From Maratus speciosus (Eukaryota > Arthropoda > Arachnida > Araneae > Salticidae), in assembly GCA_963932465.1 (NCBI GenBank), contig OZ010794.1, forward strand, positions 214,409,748 to 214,473,747: a stretch of DNA of 64,000 nt, given 5' to 3'. The translations under genes were made by a program, and so were the position numbers. The notes below the pieces were generated by a model. It did not search any database and was not told the origin of the DNA. It saw only the letters and a list, made by a program, of their open reading frames with translations. This document shows, piece after piece, positions 1 to 10,390 of this stretch. The number at the start of each line of letters is the position of its first letter. Within the stretch, counting starts at the first letter, position 1.

Positions 1-193
1 CCTTAAATTTAGACTCCTTTATTTTATTAAAGATTTCTTTGATTTGTTTAATCTTAGAAAAATAATACAGAATTTTTATATAAACTATTGGTACGAATAT
101 TCAAGAGATCGTAAACGTGCTGAAGAAAATCCGTCTTCGGCAGCCACCATTTTTGTGTGTGTGCGCTCAGGCCTAGTATTCAGGGGGCGGTGG
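1..193. mobile_element. K-family inverted-repeat element, cut by window edge
   Basis: Only the right part is in the window. It ends in GGCCTAGTATTCAGGGGGCG preceded by GCCACCATTTTTGTG, the same end as complete K copies at 44632-44909 and 5837-6126. The interior (ttattggtacgaatattcaa) also matches the centre of the 44.6-kb copy. K copies here carry 5-6 bp target duplications and no coding capacity. Confidence 0.7.
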
Positions 194-468
194 TTCGTCA
201 TCAAGGGGGGCATCAAGGGATTCAGGGGATTTTAGGTGTTTTAGCACCAGAAATTTCGTAAAGTTCTCGTCGCTATATCTGAAGATAGATTTTTTTTCTT
301 CGCATAAGGCAGATATTATGTTACAAGAAGCCTGATAAAGGGTGCTTGAAAGTCCTTGAAGCGTATGGACCCTCTAACTCACAACTAGTAGACCACGGCC
401 CCTTGAATACTAGGCCTCAGCGCTCACACAAAAATGGCGGCTGTCGTAAGAGGATTTTTTCAAACCTC

Positions 469-677
469 TTAACGCTCGAATTAAATTGCGGTTTAAAAAT
501 TCAAATTGCTTATTGGCACCACTTTTTTGAAAAAGAAATATTTACCTTATTTAATGGCATGTAAAACGATACTAAAATAAAGCCAGTTACAGTCTTTTAT
601 AAAACTGCTGGGAATCGAACAATCTGAGTAATAGACACAGCCCGTAAATATGACGGGAACGAGAATTAAGGGGTTAA
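469..677. mobile_element. A-family TTAA miniature element (copy 1)
   Basis: TTAA at both ends (469-472 and 674-677). The left end is TTAACGCTCGAATTAAATTG and the right end GACGGGAACGAGAATTAAG. The interior has GGCACCACTTTTTTG, a central CCTTATTTAATG and CTGCTGGGAATCG. It is non-coding, and TTAA duplication suggests piggyBac-type mobilisation. It is nested in the K element at 392-1042. Confidence 0.75.
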
Positions 678-733
678 CGTACGTACAGCCCCATACATTT
701 ACTCACCAGTATGTTATTGGGTCGCTCGGGAGG

Positions 734-870
734 TCGCGTCGTGTTGGAAAAATCAATTCGTACCGGAAAATTCTGCCTGGTAATTATTAGAGATTAGATA
801 TCGGAATCGATGTCTATTAATTAAATGATAGACTATCCCGGTACGAATTGTTTTTCCACCCACGACACGA
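734..870. mobile_element. Small hairpin element nested in K copy 2
   Basis: An inverted pair of about 35 bp with arms bearing CAATTCGTACCGG and CCGGTACGAATTG, plus GTCGTG/CACGAC tips, encloses about 60 bp. It interrupts K sequence. I see no clear target duplication. Confidence 0.55.
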
Positions 871-1042
871 CTTGCCGATTGACTCATTATAAAGGTTTCT
901 TTGACTTGCTTAACCTCAGAAAAATAATGCGCTACAACCGGCAAATTAAAAATTATTGGTACAAAATTGAAAGGACGATACAAATACTTCGGCAGTTGTC
1001 ATTTTTGTATTAGCGATCAGACCAACTATTTAGGGGTGGTTG

Positions 1043-1639
1043 GTAGACAATACTCTACATGTCTGCTACACTTTATTCATAACTCCATGGGTAATACAAA
1101 TGACGTTTTAATTTTATTACATTTTATATGGTATTAATTTTAAAATAGTTTAAATAAATAGTTTTTTATGTATACATAATATTTCAAAACACCTTCAGTA
1201 AACATTCAACGGAATATAGAATAAACCTTTTTAACTACAGGCTAGCCCTGGTGGCAGTTTTTATAATCAATCTCGCCAAATTTTACAAAAACAACTCTTT
1301 GTAGTACATTTCTTTTGAAAATACCTTAGTGAGTAGTATGAAAAGAATAAAAAAAATAATCACTGAGACATATATCACTTTAAAACTGGGAGTTTGGTAG
1401 CATTGAAAGTTTGGGCGGTTTCTCCTAATCGATAGAATCGTATTTCACTGAAAAAAAAATACCCAATGTCAGGCTGTACCAACTGAGGACCTACACAATT
1501 ATGTAGGTTCGGCCTTATTGCAGCCGTTTTTTTAATAAATCTACACAATTGTGTAGTTTTGGATTACGTATGCAAATATATATAAGTAAAAGTATAAGCA
1601 AAAACCGCTGTTGAAGATAATTTTCATCAGCCACAAAGA
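1043..1639. other. Unassigned AT-rich stretch
   Basis: Bases 1044-1092 resemble the tip of the L family (ttcataactcc). Around 1488-1510 lies a short hairpin (CCTACACAATTATGTAGG), echoed near 1541-1556 and 3697-3713. Nothing else is recognisable. Confidence 0.3.
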
Positions 1640-2580
1640 AAATGTCTAAATCAATTTTCGTTTTGGGACATCGCATTTCTCCCTTCTGAGGCTTGTAAGG
1701 CTGGAACAGTTTTGAAATCACTCCTGGCAGTTTTAAGACCGTTGCAACAAAGCCAGTGACTAGTTGCAGCTGGTTCTTAGCCTAATTTAATCGAATCGAT
1801 ATTAAATCAGGTGTTTTTTTACGGTGTAACGTATTTACTTTGGCATCTCATTCGTAGAGAAACGACAAATTTACTACATCCAAGTAAAGGAAATGGACTG
1901 TTGTTTTCAAGATCTACTTTCTTGTTTTAAACTAGATTTGCTATGCGTCCATTTGTTGATCACAAATCTCCACACCTTTTATTGATGCGTTGTAACTCAC
2001 ATCGTTAGCTTGACAAGAGATATCGACTTTAAATTTTTCTTCCTTCGACCACCGCTTGATAGTCTGCAGTGAGTTACTTCCTGTTCAAGTCGACGCCAGT
2101 ACACCTTTGTTATTGTCTTTACACTCGACAACTACGATTCCATTTTCTGAGACGCGCTCAATGCTCTCACCCCTCTTAAGATCCGTTGACAAATGGGATG
2201 CCCTTCACACTGTTTGGATTGTGCCTGTTCCTTAAAATTTCCCTTTTTTAGTTTGTTCTTCCAGCAGCTGTATTGTGTTGTAATACCGATTGATATACAT
2301 AAAACTAGGTCTGAACCAGAGTAAGAACTACAGAAGGTCCTAATCCTAGATACTTTTTCACTTGGTATGTACTTTGCTACTGGTATACTACAAAATTTAA
2401 AGTTATCCCAGATGATGCTGTTACCACAGTGTGTGGCTTGTTTTTTATATAGTGCTTTACTGAGGAACGTCCTAAAAAAGAATCGTCTGCTCATCTATGG
2501 AAAATTTTCCCTGATGTGTTGTTACATTCAAGCAGGCACTACGGAATCTGTTGAGCTTTTGATCCACAATCTATAATTTA
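1640..2580 (-). pseudogene. piggyBac transposase relic (DDE_Tnp_1_7), multiply frameshifted
   Basis: The family cuts and pastes DNA at TTAA sites. Reading the minus strand in shifting frames gives an ordered series of piggyBac landmarks. First comes KFSIDEQTILF (the IDEQ block with the first catalytic Asp, codon about 2493-2495). Then come GRSSVKHYIKNKPH, GITLNFVVYQ, KKYLGLGPSVVLTLVQ, LKRGESI, IVVVECKDNNKGVLAST, TIKRWSKEEKFKV and a degraded counterpart of the VDLLDQ block (GVEICDQQMDA). Frameshifts and stops make it non-functional. The longest single frame (120 codons, 2132-2494) is out of phase for part of its length. I could not find matching TTAA termini, so the element edges are unknown. 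It may be a relative of the source that mobilised the TTAA miniature elements here. Confidence 0.8.
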
Positions 2581-3224
2581 TTATTCATCCCTGGTGGTTT
2601 ACGCGCTGTGTCGACAAAATGGAATAAATTTCTCAAATTTAAAAATCTATCTCGTGGCATGCATATAACGCATACAAAACGTATAACTCATATATGGCAT
2701 CTATAACTCATACCAGAAACATGTACATATTATTTCTCGAATAATATCTATTTTAAATACAAATCATGTATAGTACAAACCTATTAATTTAAAATTATTC
2801 CTCTTTAAAAATATTATTAATAAAAAAATAAATTGCTGAAAACATAACTTTAAAAGATTTACTTATTTTTTTTTAATTAATATTAGTAATTACAACTATT
2901 TTTGAAATGGTAAATGCCGGACTTACACAATTGGGTACATCATTATTTTTTTCAAATTTTGTAAAGCCTAATTAAATTTATCAAGTACAAAATCAATTAA
3001 AATCATAAATGAAGCATATTAAAAGTAAAATTAAAATTAAGTAAAAACTAAAAATCATATAAAAAATATATTACAATAGTACATACGTTTTGCCTATTGC
3101 GATCAGATGATACAGTCTTATTAACAGCAGAAAATCTAACCCTGTCATGCAGTTGGTTCCACCTGGTTGTGTATTATCAAAAAATCTCAAGTCAATTAAC
3201 TGATATAAATGTGCAGATTAGGTT
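2581..3224. other. Very AT-rich stretch, nothing recognised
   Basis: Simple A/T-rich sequence with no long open frame and no repeat I could match. It lies on the 5' side of the minus-strand piggyBac relic and may include its untranslated end. Confidence 0.3.
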
Positions 3225-3652
3225 TTAACCCCTTAATTCTCGCTCCCGTGAATTTCACAGGCTGTGTCTTTTATTGAGATTATTTGATTCCTATCAGTTT
3301 TATAAAATAGTGTAATTGGATTTATTATGGTATCAATTTACCTGTTATTAACCCCTTGACGGGCATCGGTATATGTTATATACCATCTACGATTAATGAA
3401 ATTTTACGCCAGAAAAATTTTATTAAATTTTACTTTTCTAACTTTGGTGGAAAAAATCCGGGAAAAATTGCTTTTACTTATTTTGAAATAGAATTTTTTT
3501 AAAAGATTCCGGTGGGAATTCAGCATTTCACAAACGTAATTGCTTGCCCCTCAAGGGGTTAAATAAGGTGAATATTTCTTTTTCAAAAAAGTCGTGCCAA
3601 TGAGCCATTTGAAATTTTAAACAGTAATTTAATACGACCGTTAAGGGGTTAA
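3225..3652. mobile_element. A-family TTAA element interrupted by an E-family element
   Basis: Outer TTAA at 3225-3228 and 3649-3652. The left end is TTAACCCCTTAATTCTCGCT and the right end mirrors A with AAGGGGTTAA. A sequence runs to 3351 and resumes at 3559 with TTAAATAAGGTGAATATTTC, which is the A centre split exactly at its central TTAA. Confidence 0.75.
3348..3562. mobile_element. E-family TTAA element nested in A
   Basis: Flanked by TTAA duplicates 3348-3351 and 3559-3562. Ends are CCCCTTGACGGGC and GCCCCTCAAGGGG. Inside are GCCAGAAAAATTTTATT and CCGGTGGGAATTC. It is inserted in the central TTATTTAA motif of the outer A element. Confidence 0.75.
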
Positions 3653-3852
3653 ATAGCATAAAAACAGGAAATAGTCTTTTTCTTTTACTTTAGGATGACC
3701 TATAATTGTGTAGGTCAGGGCTTAATGGGATATTTCGACTCCGTACTTGAATGGTTAACTCATACGAAATACTAAAGGGCGCTTCCGTTTAGTGAAAAGT
3801 TGCATATTTACTATGAATATTGAGTGTATAATTACTGTTTTGTTTATTCTCG

Positions 3853-4025
3853 CCGTAATTTCTGGTGTATAAGTCGTGTCTGAATAAGTTTGTTTCAAAT
3901 CAGAGCATTCAATTATGATATGAAGCTAAATAATAACCAAGTAGAAATAATGATGGCGAAGAAATAATATTTAGTAAAGGAAAAAAGTTTTTTTGTGACA
4001 CGGCTTACACGCCGGAAATTACTGC
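3853..4025. mobile_element. H-family hairpin element
   Basis: Inverted ends CCGTAATTTCTGGTGTATAA and GCCGGAAATTACTG enclose about 130 bp. A second copy lies at 8411-8584. Non-coding. Confidence 0.6.
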
Positions 4026-4220
4026 AATGTTTTTTTACAAACACAATCTCGGAATGCTACTGGCGTTTATTTTTATATTCTATTCACACCACTATTTATA
4101 AAAGTAAATTTTGTTGTACATATCTTTTGCAGAGCGTATAATTTTTTTTTAAGTGGTGAGAGATAGAATTAAGAGATAATATCCAGGGACAACCCTAATA
4201 ATGCTATCATGAATGACAAT

Positions 4221-4439
4221 TTGACCCTTTTCGGCACAGACATATTTTGTTCGAAAAATGATGAAATCATTGTCTGACACGGGAATTTACAAACGAATTT
4301 TTTTAGAAATTAAAAACCTGTTACTTTAATCTTTCATTGCAAACTCAAACTTTTATTAAAATATTCTTAGTACCGTTTGTAAGTTTGGAATTAAAATTAG
4401 GTGGTTCCGTCGTGGAACCACTGTGTCGGAAAGGATTAA
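4221..4439. mobile_element. F-family TTAA element (copy 3, decayed ends)
   Basis: Left flank TTGA (a mutated TTAA) followed by CCCTTTTCGGCACAG. The right end is CTGTGTCGGAAAGGATTAA. The middle matches F copies at 7709 and 12517 (TTTGGAATTAAAATTAGGT). Non-coding. Confidence 0.7.
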
Positions 4440-4849
4440 ACCATTGGCGTGACCAAGTTGGGAGTCCAAATGCTTTAGATATCTCTAATTCCATAAAGAT
4501 TTTCTCGGGTTGTTTAACAATTGCAAATTATATTATTACATAACGTAAAGAATATATATATATTTTAAATAGTGGTATTCAGAGAATTAAATCCCTCCGT
4601 CTTGGTTCGCAATTGATTTGAAACCGTTAACCCCTTAACAGTGACATTTGTTTTCTTACAAAAAAGTAACAAGTTGGAAATTGCTCGTCAAACGTGGCAA
4701 ATGAGGTGCGTTCGTACTATAACTAGTTTTAAAATTATTTTTTGCACCCCATATTGTACTGAATGTATAATTTTTTGCACTTCATAACGTGCATAGTCTG
4801 ATACATCATTAAAATGCACTTCCAATAATTTTTTCGGAACACTTTTGAC

Positions 4850-5460
4850 TGTCCCTGTAATTAAACTATACATCCGATTTTCCTAAAATTTGAAATAGCT
4901 CAACAAAATTTTGCAACAATTATATCTTTAAAATTTCAGACCATTCGGAAGGCTGCAATATCATTAAAATGCACTTGCAATAATTTTTCCCATTGGCCGT
5001 AATTTAAAGAAAAACTTTTGGTTGTCCCTGTAATTAAACTATACATACGATTTTCCTAAAATTTGAAATGGCTCAACAAAATTTTGCAACAATTATATCT
5101 TTAAAATTTCAGATCATTCGGAAGGCTCTAATACCATTAAAATCCACTTGCAATAATTTTTCCCATTGGCCGCAATGTAAAGAAAAACTTTTGACTGTCC
5201 CTGTAATTAAACTATACGTCCGATTTTCCTAAAATTTGAAATGGCTCGACAAAATTTTGCAACAATTATATCTTTAAAATTTCAGATCATTCGGAAGGCT
5301 CTAATATCATTAAAATCCACTTGCAATAATTTTTCCCACTGGCCGTAATGTAAAGAAAAACTTTTGACTGTCCCTGTAATTAAACTATACATCCGATTTT
5401 CATAAAATTTGAAATGGCTCGACAAAATTTTGCAACAATCACATATTTGAAATTTCAGAC
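4850..5460. repeat. 173-bp tandem repeat, about 3.5 units
   Basis: The phrase TGTCCCTGTAATTAAACTAT starts at 4850, 5023, 5196 and 5369, an exact 173-bp spacing. Units differ by a few substitutions. Confidence 0.85.
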
Positions 5461-5492
5461 TATTCGGTTGGGTAGTTTTTGCTCTGTTACAT

Positions 5493-5530
5493 GCGGACAG
5501 ACGGACGGACAGACGGACGGACAGACGGAC
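5493..5530. repeat. Imperfect GGACAGAC microsatellite
   Basis: Repeats of GGACAGACGGAC lie just inside the right end of the 4704-5579 element. Confidence 0.85.
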
Positions 5531-5836
5531 TGAACGACGACTATAGGTGCTACGTATTTATATAATTACGAACGCACCTAAAAAGGGGGCTGGACACCAC
5601 TTTTTCCATACTAAAATAGTTACCTTACTTAATCGAAAAATATCTGACAATCAATAAAGATAAATTTACAGTTACAAATTAGTGGTATCAAAATGTTTTT
5701 AATAACGAAGCAAGCAAAGTGTTCTTGCCCGAATCCAGTTCGGGCCACACTGTTAAGTGGTTAAAGAAGGAGGGGGCGCACCGAATGTAAACTGGAAAAT
5801 CAGTCTTTTAAAATAATTGCGTCGTTAATATTTGCG

Positions 5837-6126
5837 CCACCGCCTTCTAAATACTAGGCTTGAGCGCTAACACCAAGATTGCACCAAACGTAGGAGGATT
5901 ATTTTTTAAACGTATTTACAAACATAACTACAAACAATCTACTATCCTAAATTTAGAGACAGATGCTTTATAAATGATTTCTTTGACTTGTTTAATCTCA
6001 TGAAAATAAAGAGCCTTTCAAAAATTATTGGTGCCGAAATTCAAGGAGCAGTATACACTCTGAAAAAAATCCATTTTCGACAGGAGCCGCCTTTTTGTGC
6101 CAGCGCTCTAGCCTAAAGGCGCTGTG
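5837..6126. mobile_element. K-family element with 6-bp target duplication
   Basis: The left end CCACCGCCTTCTAAATACTA mirrors the right end GCTCTAGCCTAAAGGCGC. TTTGCG flanks both sides (5831-5836 and 6127-6132). Non-coding, 290 bp. Confidence 0.7.
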
Positions 6127-6132
6127 TTTGCG

Positions 6133-6970
6133 CTTCAATTAATTTCTTCCAAAAATCTTTTCAATGTTCAATCAATGCTTGAAGTTTAATTTTGAAAAAA
6201 ATTTTTGCTCTTTTTCATTATTTTAACTGGTAAATCACCATTGTTGTGCGGAATATGACGCCTTTTTATTTGTGTAATATGCTCCATTTTCTTCCTTAAT
6301 TAATTTTTTATTAATGCCATGCTTATAACTTTTATACTATTCAGACTGTAGAAATTATTCTTTTTTAGCATCAAAAATTGATATTTAGACTTTAAAAGCG
6401 TTAGCGCATTGAGTACGCCGTCGATGTCTTAATGGGTTTCTAAAAAACGACAGTGTTATATTTATTCTAATTAAAATATTTATTTGCCAATTTGATGTTT
6501 ATCATTTTTTAACACTGTACAATAAATTAAACAAAGATATCATTTAAATTTGTTATTTAGGCTTTAAAAACCAATAGCGCAAAGAGTGCTCCTCATGTGT
6601 GTTCAAGGACGAAAATAATGGTAATCTGTTTCTCAGTTAAATTTGCGGTAACAGTGCCATCTGCTAACTTGAAAGACATAATACCTCTTTGCAACCTGAA
6701 GATCATGGTAAAAATAAAAGTAACACGGTTGATGATCATTTCAATGGTAAACTGAAAGATAAACATTATTTAATAAAACATAATTGAAGATTCTTATAAA
6801 TGGAAAAGAGAGATGGTAGTCGGCTGTTGTGAAAATAAAGAACGATTAATTGCTATCATCTATTTGTTTTTGATTATCATCATTTTTTCTCCTGTTTAAT
6901 AAATTCCAATAAAAAAACAAGAAATTTAAAATGATGACCTATTTTTTATGTTACAAAATACTATGCTTAA
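6133..6970. other. Unassigned AT-rich stretch
   Basis: No long open frame, no inverted ends and no repeated unit recognised, apart from a weak internal resemblance between about 6380-6450 and 6555-6610 (tttagactttaaaagcgtt and tttaggctttaaaaacc). Confidence 0.3.
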
Positions 6971-7180
6971 GCACCGCCCCCTGAATACTAGGCCTGAGCG
7001 CTGACAGAAAAATGGTGACCACCGACGGCTGATATTTTTCAGCATGTATACGGTCCCTTGTATTTCGGTACCAATAATTTTTAAAAGTGTGTAAATTTAG
7101 GGACCTCACATAAGTTAAAAAACCTTCCTACGATAGCCGCCATTTTTGTGTAAGCAATCAGGCCTCGTATTCAAGAAGGC
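6971..7180. mobile_element. K-family element with 5-bp duplication
   Basis: The left end CACCGCCCCCTGAATACTAG mirrors the right end AGGCCTCGTATTCAAGAAG. CTTAA lies on both sides (6966-6970 and 7181-7185). Non-coding. Confidence 0.65.
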
Positions 7181-7495
7181 CTTAAAAGAAGATGATAACA
7201 AATTAATGTTCAACATGTTGGACAATATTCTCTTTATATTTTATAATGACAATATATTTTTAGCATGAAATGTAGCATTTCTGACTGTATTGTCTTTAGA
7301 TAAATTAACCGTAACACACATTGACTGCTGCAAAAAGTAAGAATTTTCAAATTTCTTCTTGAAGGTCGTTTGCCACCACAAATTCTGAAAGGTAAATTTT
7401 GTTTTACTGATAGAGCGAAATTTCTGCCAATAAATAAGGCAATTTTTCTTATTTTTAAATAATAGTGAGAAAGTAATAAATTAAAGCCACGAATA

Positions 7496-7712
7496 TTAAC
7501 CCCTTAACGCTCGAATTAAATTGCGGTTTAAAAATTCAAATTGCTTAATTGCACCACTTTTTTCAAAAAGAAATATTCAGCTTATTTAATGACAGGTAAA
7601 ATGATACTAAAATAAAGCCAATTACACTATTTTTTAAAACTGGTGGGAATCGAACAATCTCAGTAAAAGACACAGCCCGTGAATATGACGGGAGCGAGAA
7701 TTAAGAGGTTAA
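7496..7712. mobile_element. A-family TTAA element (copy 2, near-intact)
   Basis: TTAA at both ends, left CCCCTTAACGCTCGAATT and right GGGAGCGAGAATTAAGAGG. It contains GCACCACTTTTTTC, CTTATTTAATG and CTGGTGGGAATCG. Its right TTAA is also the left TTAA of the next element. Confidence 0.8.
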
Positions 7713-7924
7713 CCCTTTCCGGCACACTGTGCCCGGGTCGGGATACCTAATTTTAATTCCAAACTTACGAACGGCACCAAGAATATTTTCGTAAAATTTT
7801 GCTTTTACATTGATCGGTAAAAGTAACATGTTTTTAATTGCTAGAAATGTCGTTTTAAAATTACGGTGTCAGTCAATCATTTCATCATTTTACAACAAAA
7901 ATTGCCCGTGCCGGAAAGGGTTAA
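7709..7924. mobile_element. F-family TTAA element (copy 1)
   Basis: Ends are CCCTTTCCGGCACACTGTGC and CCCGTGCCGGAAAGGG, TTAA-flanked. Interior GGCACCAAGAATATTTT and ACGGTGTCAGTCAATCAT. It abuts A copy 2 and shares a single TTAA with it (7709-7712). Confidence 0.8.
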
Positions 7925-8187
7925 AGCTACGAGTATACTCGTAGCGTGGCAGTCAACGTGTTAAAAGTTGATTAGTTTTTAAAGGATTATTTTTGAAAGA
8001 CAAATGTTGTAAATTTTTGACTATGCGTAAGATTTGTGACAAAACGACACTACCATACTCATTCCTTATAATCATACTTAATTTAGTTTGAAATAAACTT
8101 CTGTAAACAGCCGCGTTTTTTTAGAGGGAGGGGTCGGTGAAAGGAGTGGGTTAGTTTTACATGCAAGTTTTTCTTCTCAAACATATA

Positions 8188-8332
8188 GCTGCCAACACTT
8201 TACGCTTTTTCGTATCACTAAAATTATATGGAAATTTTGCTTTTTTAAATCGCCATAGTCTGTCGATTAAATAAGGCAAAAATTTCTATTAAATTTTTCT
8301 GGTGCAAAAAAGCAGAAGCGTTGGCAGCTATG
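8188..8332. mobile_element. C-family GTTGCCA-type hairpin element
   Basis: Ends are ATAGCTGCCAACACTTTACG and AAGCGTTGGCAGCTAT. The interior holds ATTAAATAAGGCAAAAATTT and TTTTTCTGGTGC, the motif pair also found in the TTAA families, although this element is not TTAA-flanked. Confidence 0.65.
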
Positions 8333-8410
8333 ACCATACAGAAAACAAATTTCAATATTACACAAAATAAGCTTTAAAAATAGCTTGTCAGTCATTCTGT
8401 CAGAAATGTA

Positions 8411-8584
8411 CCGTAATTTCCGGTGTATAGTCCGCAGATCAAACAATTCAGTTTGGACCCAGAAATTTTATTCAGTATTTGAAGACCAATATTTACCGTG
8501 ATCTAAAAAGTTTCATTTTATTTTAAACAATTTCTTGGCCAAAACACGATTGTTTGATCCGCGGGCTATACACCCGAAATTACG
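8411..8584. mobile_element. H-family hairpin element (copy 2)
   Basis: Inverted ends CCGTAATTTCCGGTGTATAG and CTATACACCCGAAATTACG. A longer arm continues into GATCAAACAA/TTGTTTGATC. Similar to 3853-4025. Confidence 0.65.
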
Positions 8585-9124
8585 ATACGTTTACAGTCCT
8601 TAATGTTCTGAAAAGAAAATTTCAAATTAAGTTTATTAACATGTTTTATATTGCGCTAGAATTATGTAACATCATTCCAGTTATTTTCAAATCACCATAA
8701 ATATATTGTTAAAAGTTTTTTTGTAAGTGAATTATTTGTAACACACAATATATGAGGTTAAATTGAATGATGTTGCTGAATTAAGTTCTCTATAATCAAT
8801 CTTATTAACATGTACTATATCTATCTCATTATTTTCTTTAGTGTTTCAATTTTGTATTTATTACCTGTTTGACAAAATGACCCCTCACGGCTCTTCTATT
8901 GATAAAGTGTAATTCATCATTTTTTTCTTTGATATTGATCAACGATAATCAGGTCTGACACAAATACGGACTACTGGAATTGCAGCTCGTGGACTGGAAC
9001 ATTAAAGAAAACGAACCGCACGAAAGGAATGTAAACATAAAAATATTTGCACCCAAAATTTTATTAAAAACTTCAGAGCCGAAATGAATGTCCGTTCCCG
9101 GGACATTTGAAACGGTCATTCATT
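8585..9124. other. AT-rich stretch with a segment repeated at 10.5 kb
   Basis: Bases about 8986-9117 (GAACCGCACGAAAGGAATG and following) recur at about 10553-10696. An N-type tip decayed from TTAA lies near 8870-8910 (AAAATGACCCCTCACGG). No gene seen. Confidence 0.5.
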
Positions 9125-9536
9125 TTAACCCCTTGGGGACGAGCGACACGTATACGGTACCGCATGAAGCGCTCAGAATCCTTGTTTTTCCTCGCCAGTA
9201 AAATTTTACTGTAAAATTTGCCTTATTTAACACTAGAACTCCCGGAAATTTTACTCAATTTTCATAAAAATATTTGACATCAGAATTTTTATTTAAAATT
9301 ATTTGACTGATTTATTTAACGCAAATTTGCGTAGTTGAAATTTAACTTATTTTTTGAAAGAATTTCTGGTTCCAGTTGACCTTTAATCACATGGTCGGAG
9401 TCGGATCGACTCCTTCCGGGCGTTCTAGTGTTAATCAGCGCATTTTCTCGATTAAGAAGACACAAATTTCTGTTTTTAAAAAACGGTGACAAAAGATTAA
9501 AAATTTCGTAAAAAGCTCCCGTCCCGAGCGGGGTTA
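9125..9536. mobile_element. B-family TTAA element split by an N element
   Basis: TTAA at 9125-9128 and 9533-9536. Ends are CCCCTTGGGGACGAGCG and GCTCCCGTCCCGAGCGGGG. The interior GCCAGTAAAATTTTACTG leads to CCTTATTTAA, where the sequence is broken. It resumes after 9434 with TCAGCGCATTTTCTCGATT. The uninterrupted counterpart is at 19642-19876. Confidence 0.75.
9227..9434. mobile_element. N-family TTAA element nested in B
   Basis: TTAA-CACTAGAACTCCCGGAAAT at the left and CCGGGCGTTCTAGTG-TTAA at the right. Exact TTAA duplicates lie at 9227-9230 and 9431-9434. It sits in the TTATTTAA centre of B, as the intact B at 19.7 kb shows. Confidence 0.8.
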
Positions 9537-9542
9537 ATGGCA

Positions 9543-9753
9543 TTAACGCTAGAACCGCAGGCTACTTTACTCAATTTTAATAAAGAAGTGTTTCACACCA
9601 GAATTTTTATTTAAAACTATTTAACTTATTTAATTAGCTTATTTTTGTACTACATACATATAGCATATCTTATTAAAAAAATTTTCTTTCGAATCGACAA
9701 TTATTAATTTTGGCATGTGTCAAAATGACCCCTGACGGCGGTTCTAGTGTTAA
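9543..9753. mobile_element. N-family TTAA element at head of the 158-bp array
   Basis: TTAA-CGCTAGAACCGCAGGC at the left and CCTGACGGCGGTTCTAGTG-TTAA at the right. Interior ACACCAGAATTTTTATTTA and TTATTTAATTAGC. Its right end is the first copy of the tandem repeat that follows. Confidence 0.75.
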
Positions 9754-10390
9754 CTACTTGATGTTAAATTTTAACAGCTACAGATTCTAACATAAAAATA
9801 ACGCACTTTTGTAAGTTTCTTGGTAGGAATTGCATTTGTTTTATAAATATGTTTCCACACGTTTTATATGGCATGTGTCAAAATGACCCCTGACGGCGGT
9901 TCTAGTGTTAACTACTTTATGTTAAATTTTAACAGCTACAGATTCTAACATAAAAATAACGCACTTTTGTAAGTTTCTTGGTAGGAATTGCATTTGTTTT
10001 ATAAGTATGTTTCCACACGTTTTATATGGCATGTGTCAAAATGACCCCTGACGGCGGTTCTAGTGTTAACTACTTGATGTTAAATTTTAACAGCTACAGA
10101 TTCTAACATAAAAATAACGCACCTCTGTAAGATTCTTGGTAGGAATTACATTTGTTTTATAAATATGTTTCCACACTTTTTATATGGCATGTGTCAAAAT
10201 GACCCCTGACGGCGGTTCTAGTGTTAACTACTTGATGTTAAATTTTAACAGCTACAGATTCTAACATAAAAATAACGCAATTTTGTAAGTTTCTTGGTAG
10301 GAATTGCATTTGTTTTATAAATATGTTTCCACACTTTTTATATGGCATGTGTCAAAATGACCCCTGACGGCGGTTCTGGTGTTAACTACT
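9712..10390. repeat. 158-bp tandem array carrying an N-element end
   Basis: GGCATGTGTCAAAATGACCC starts at 9712, 9870, 10028, 10186 and 10344, a constant 158-bp step. That gives four full units and a partial one. Each unit begins with the terminal 42 bp of an N element including TTAA, followed by about 116 bp of former flank. Units are nearly identical. Confidence 0.92.

Larger units (their letters stand above)
392..1042. mobile_element. K-family element split by two nested insertions
   Basis: The left end (CCCCTTGAATACTAGGCCT) starts at 392. K sequence breaks at 469, where an A element sits in a TTAA. It resumes at 678 and breaks again around 734-870 for a small hairpin element. It then resumes with the K centre (aacctcagaaaaataatg) and ends near 1042. 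The right end is diverged. Confidence 0.55.
4704..5579. mobile_element. Terminal-inverted-repeat element filled by a 173-bp tandem repeat
   Basis: Ends are AGGTGCGTTCGTA (4704) and its complement TACGAACGCACCT (to 5579). Between them are about 3.5 tandem 173-bp units followed by a (GACG/GACA) purine-rich microsatellite. No coding frame. Similar debris occurs at 50890-51090. The superfamily is unclear and I see no target duplication. Confidence 0.65.
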
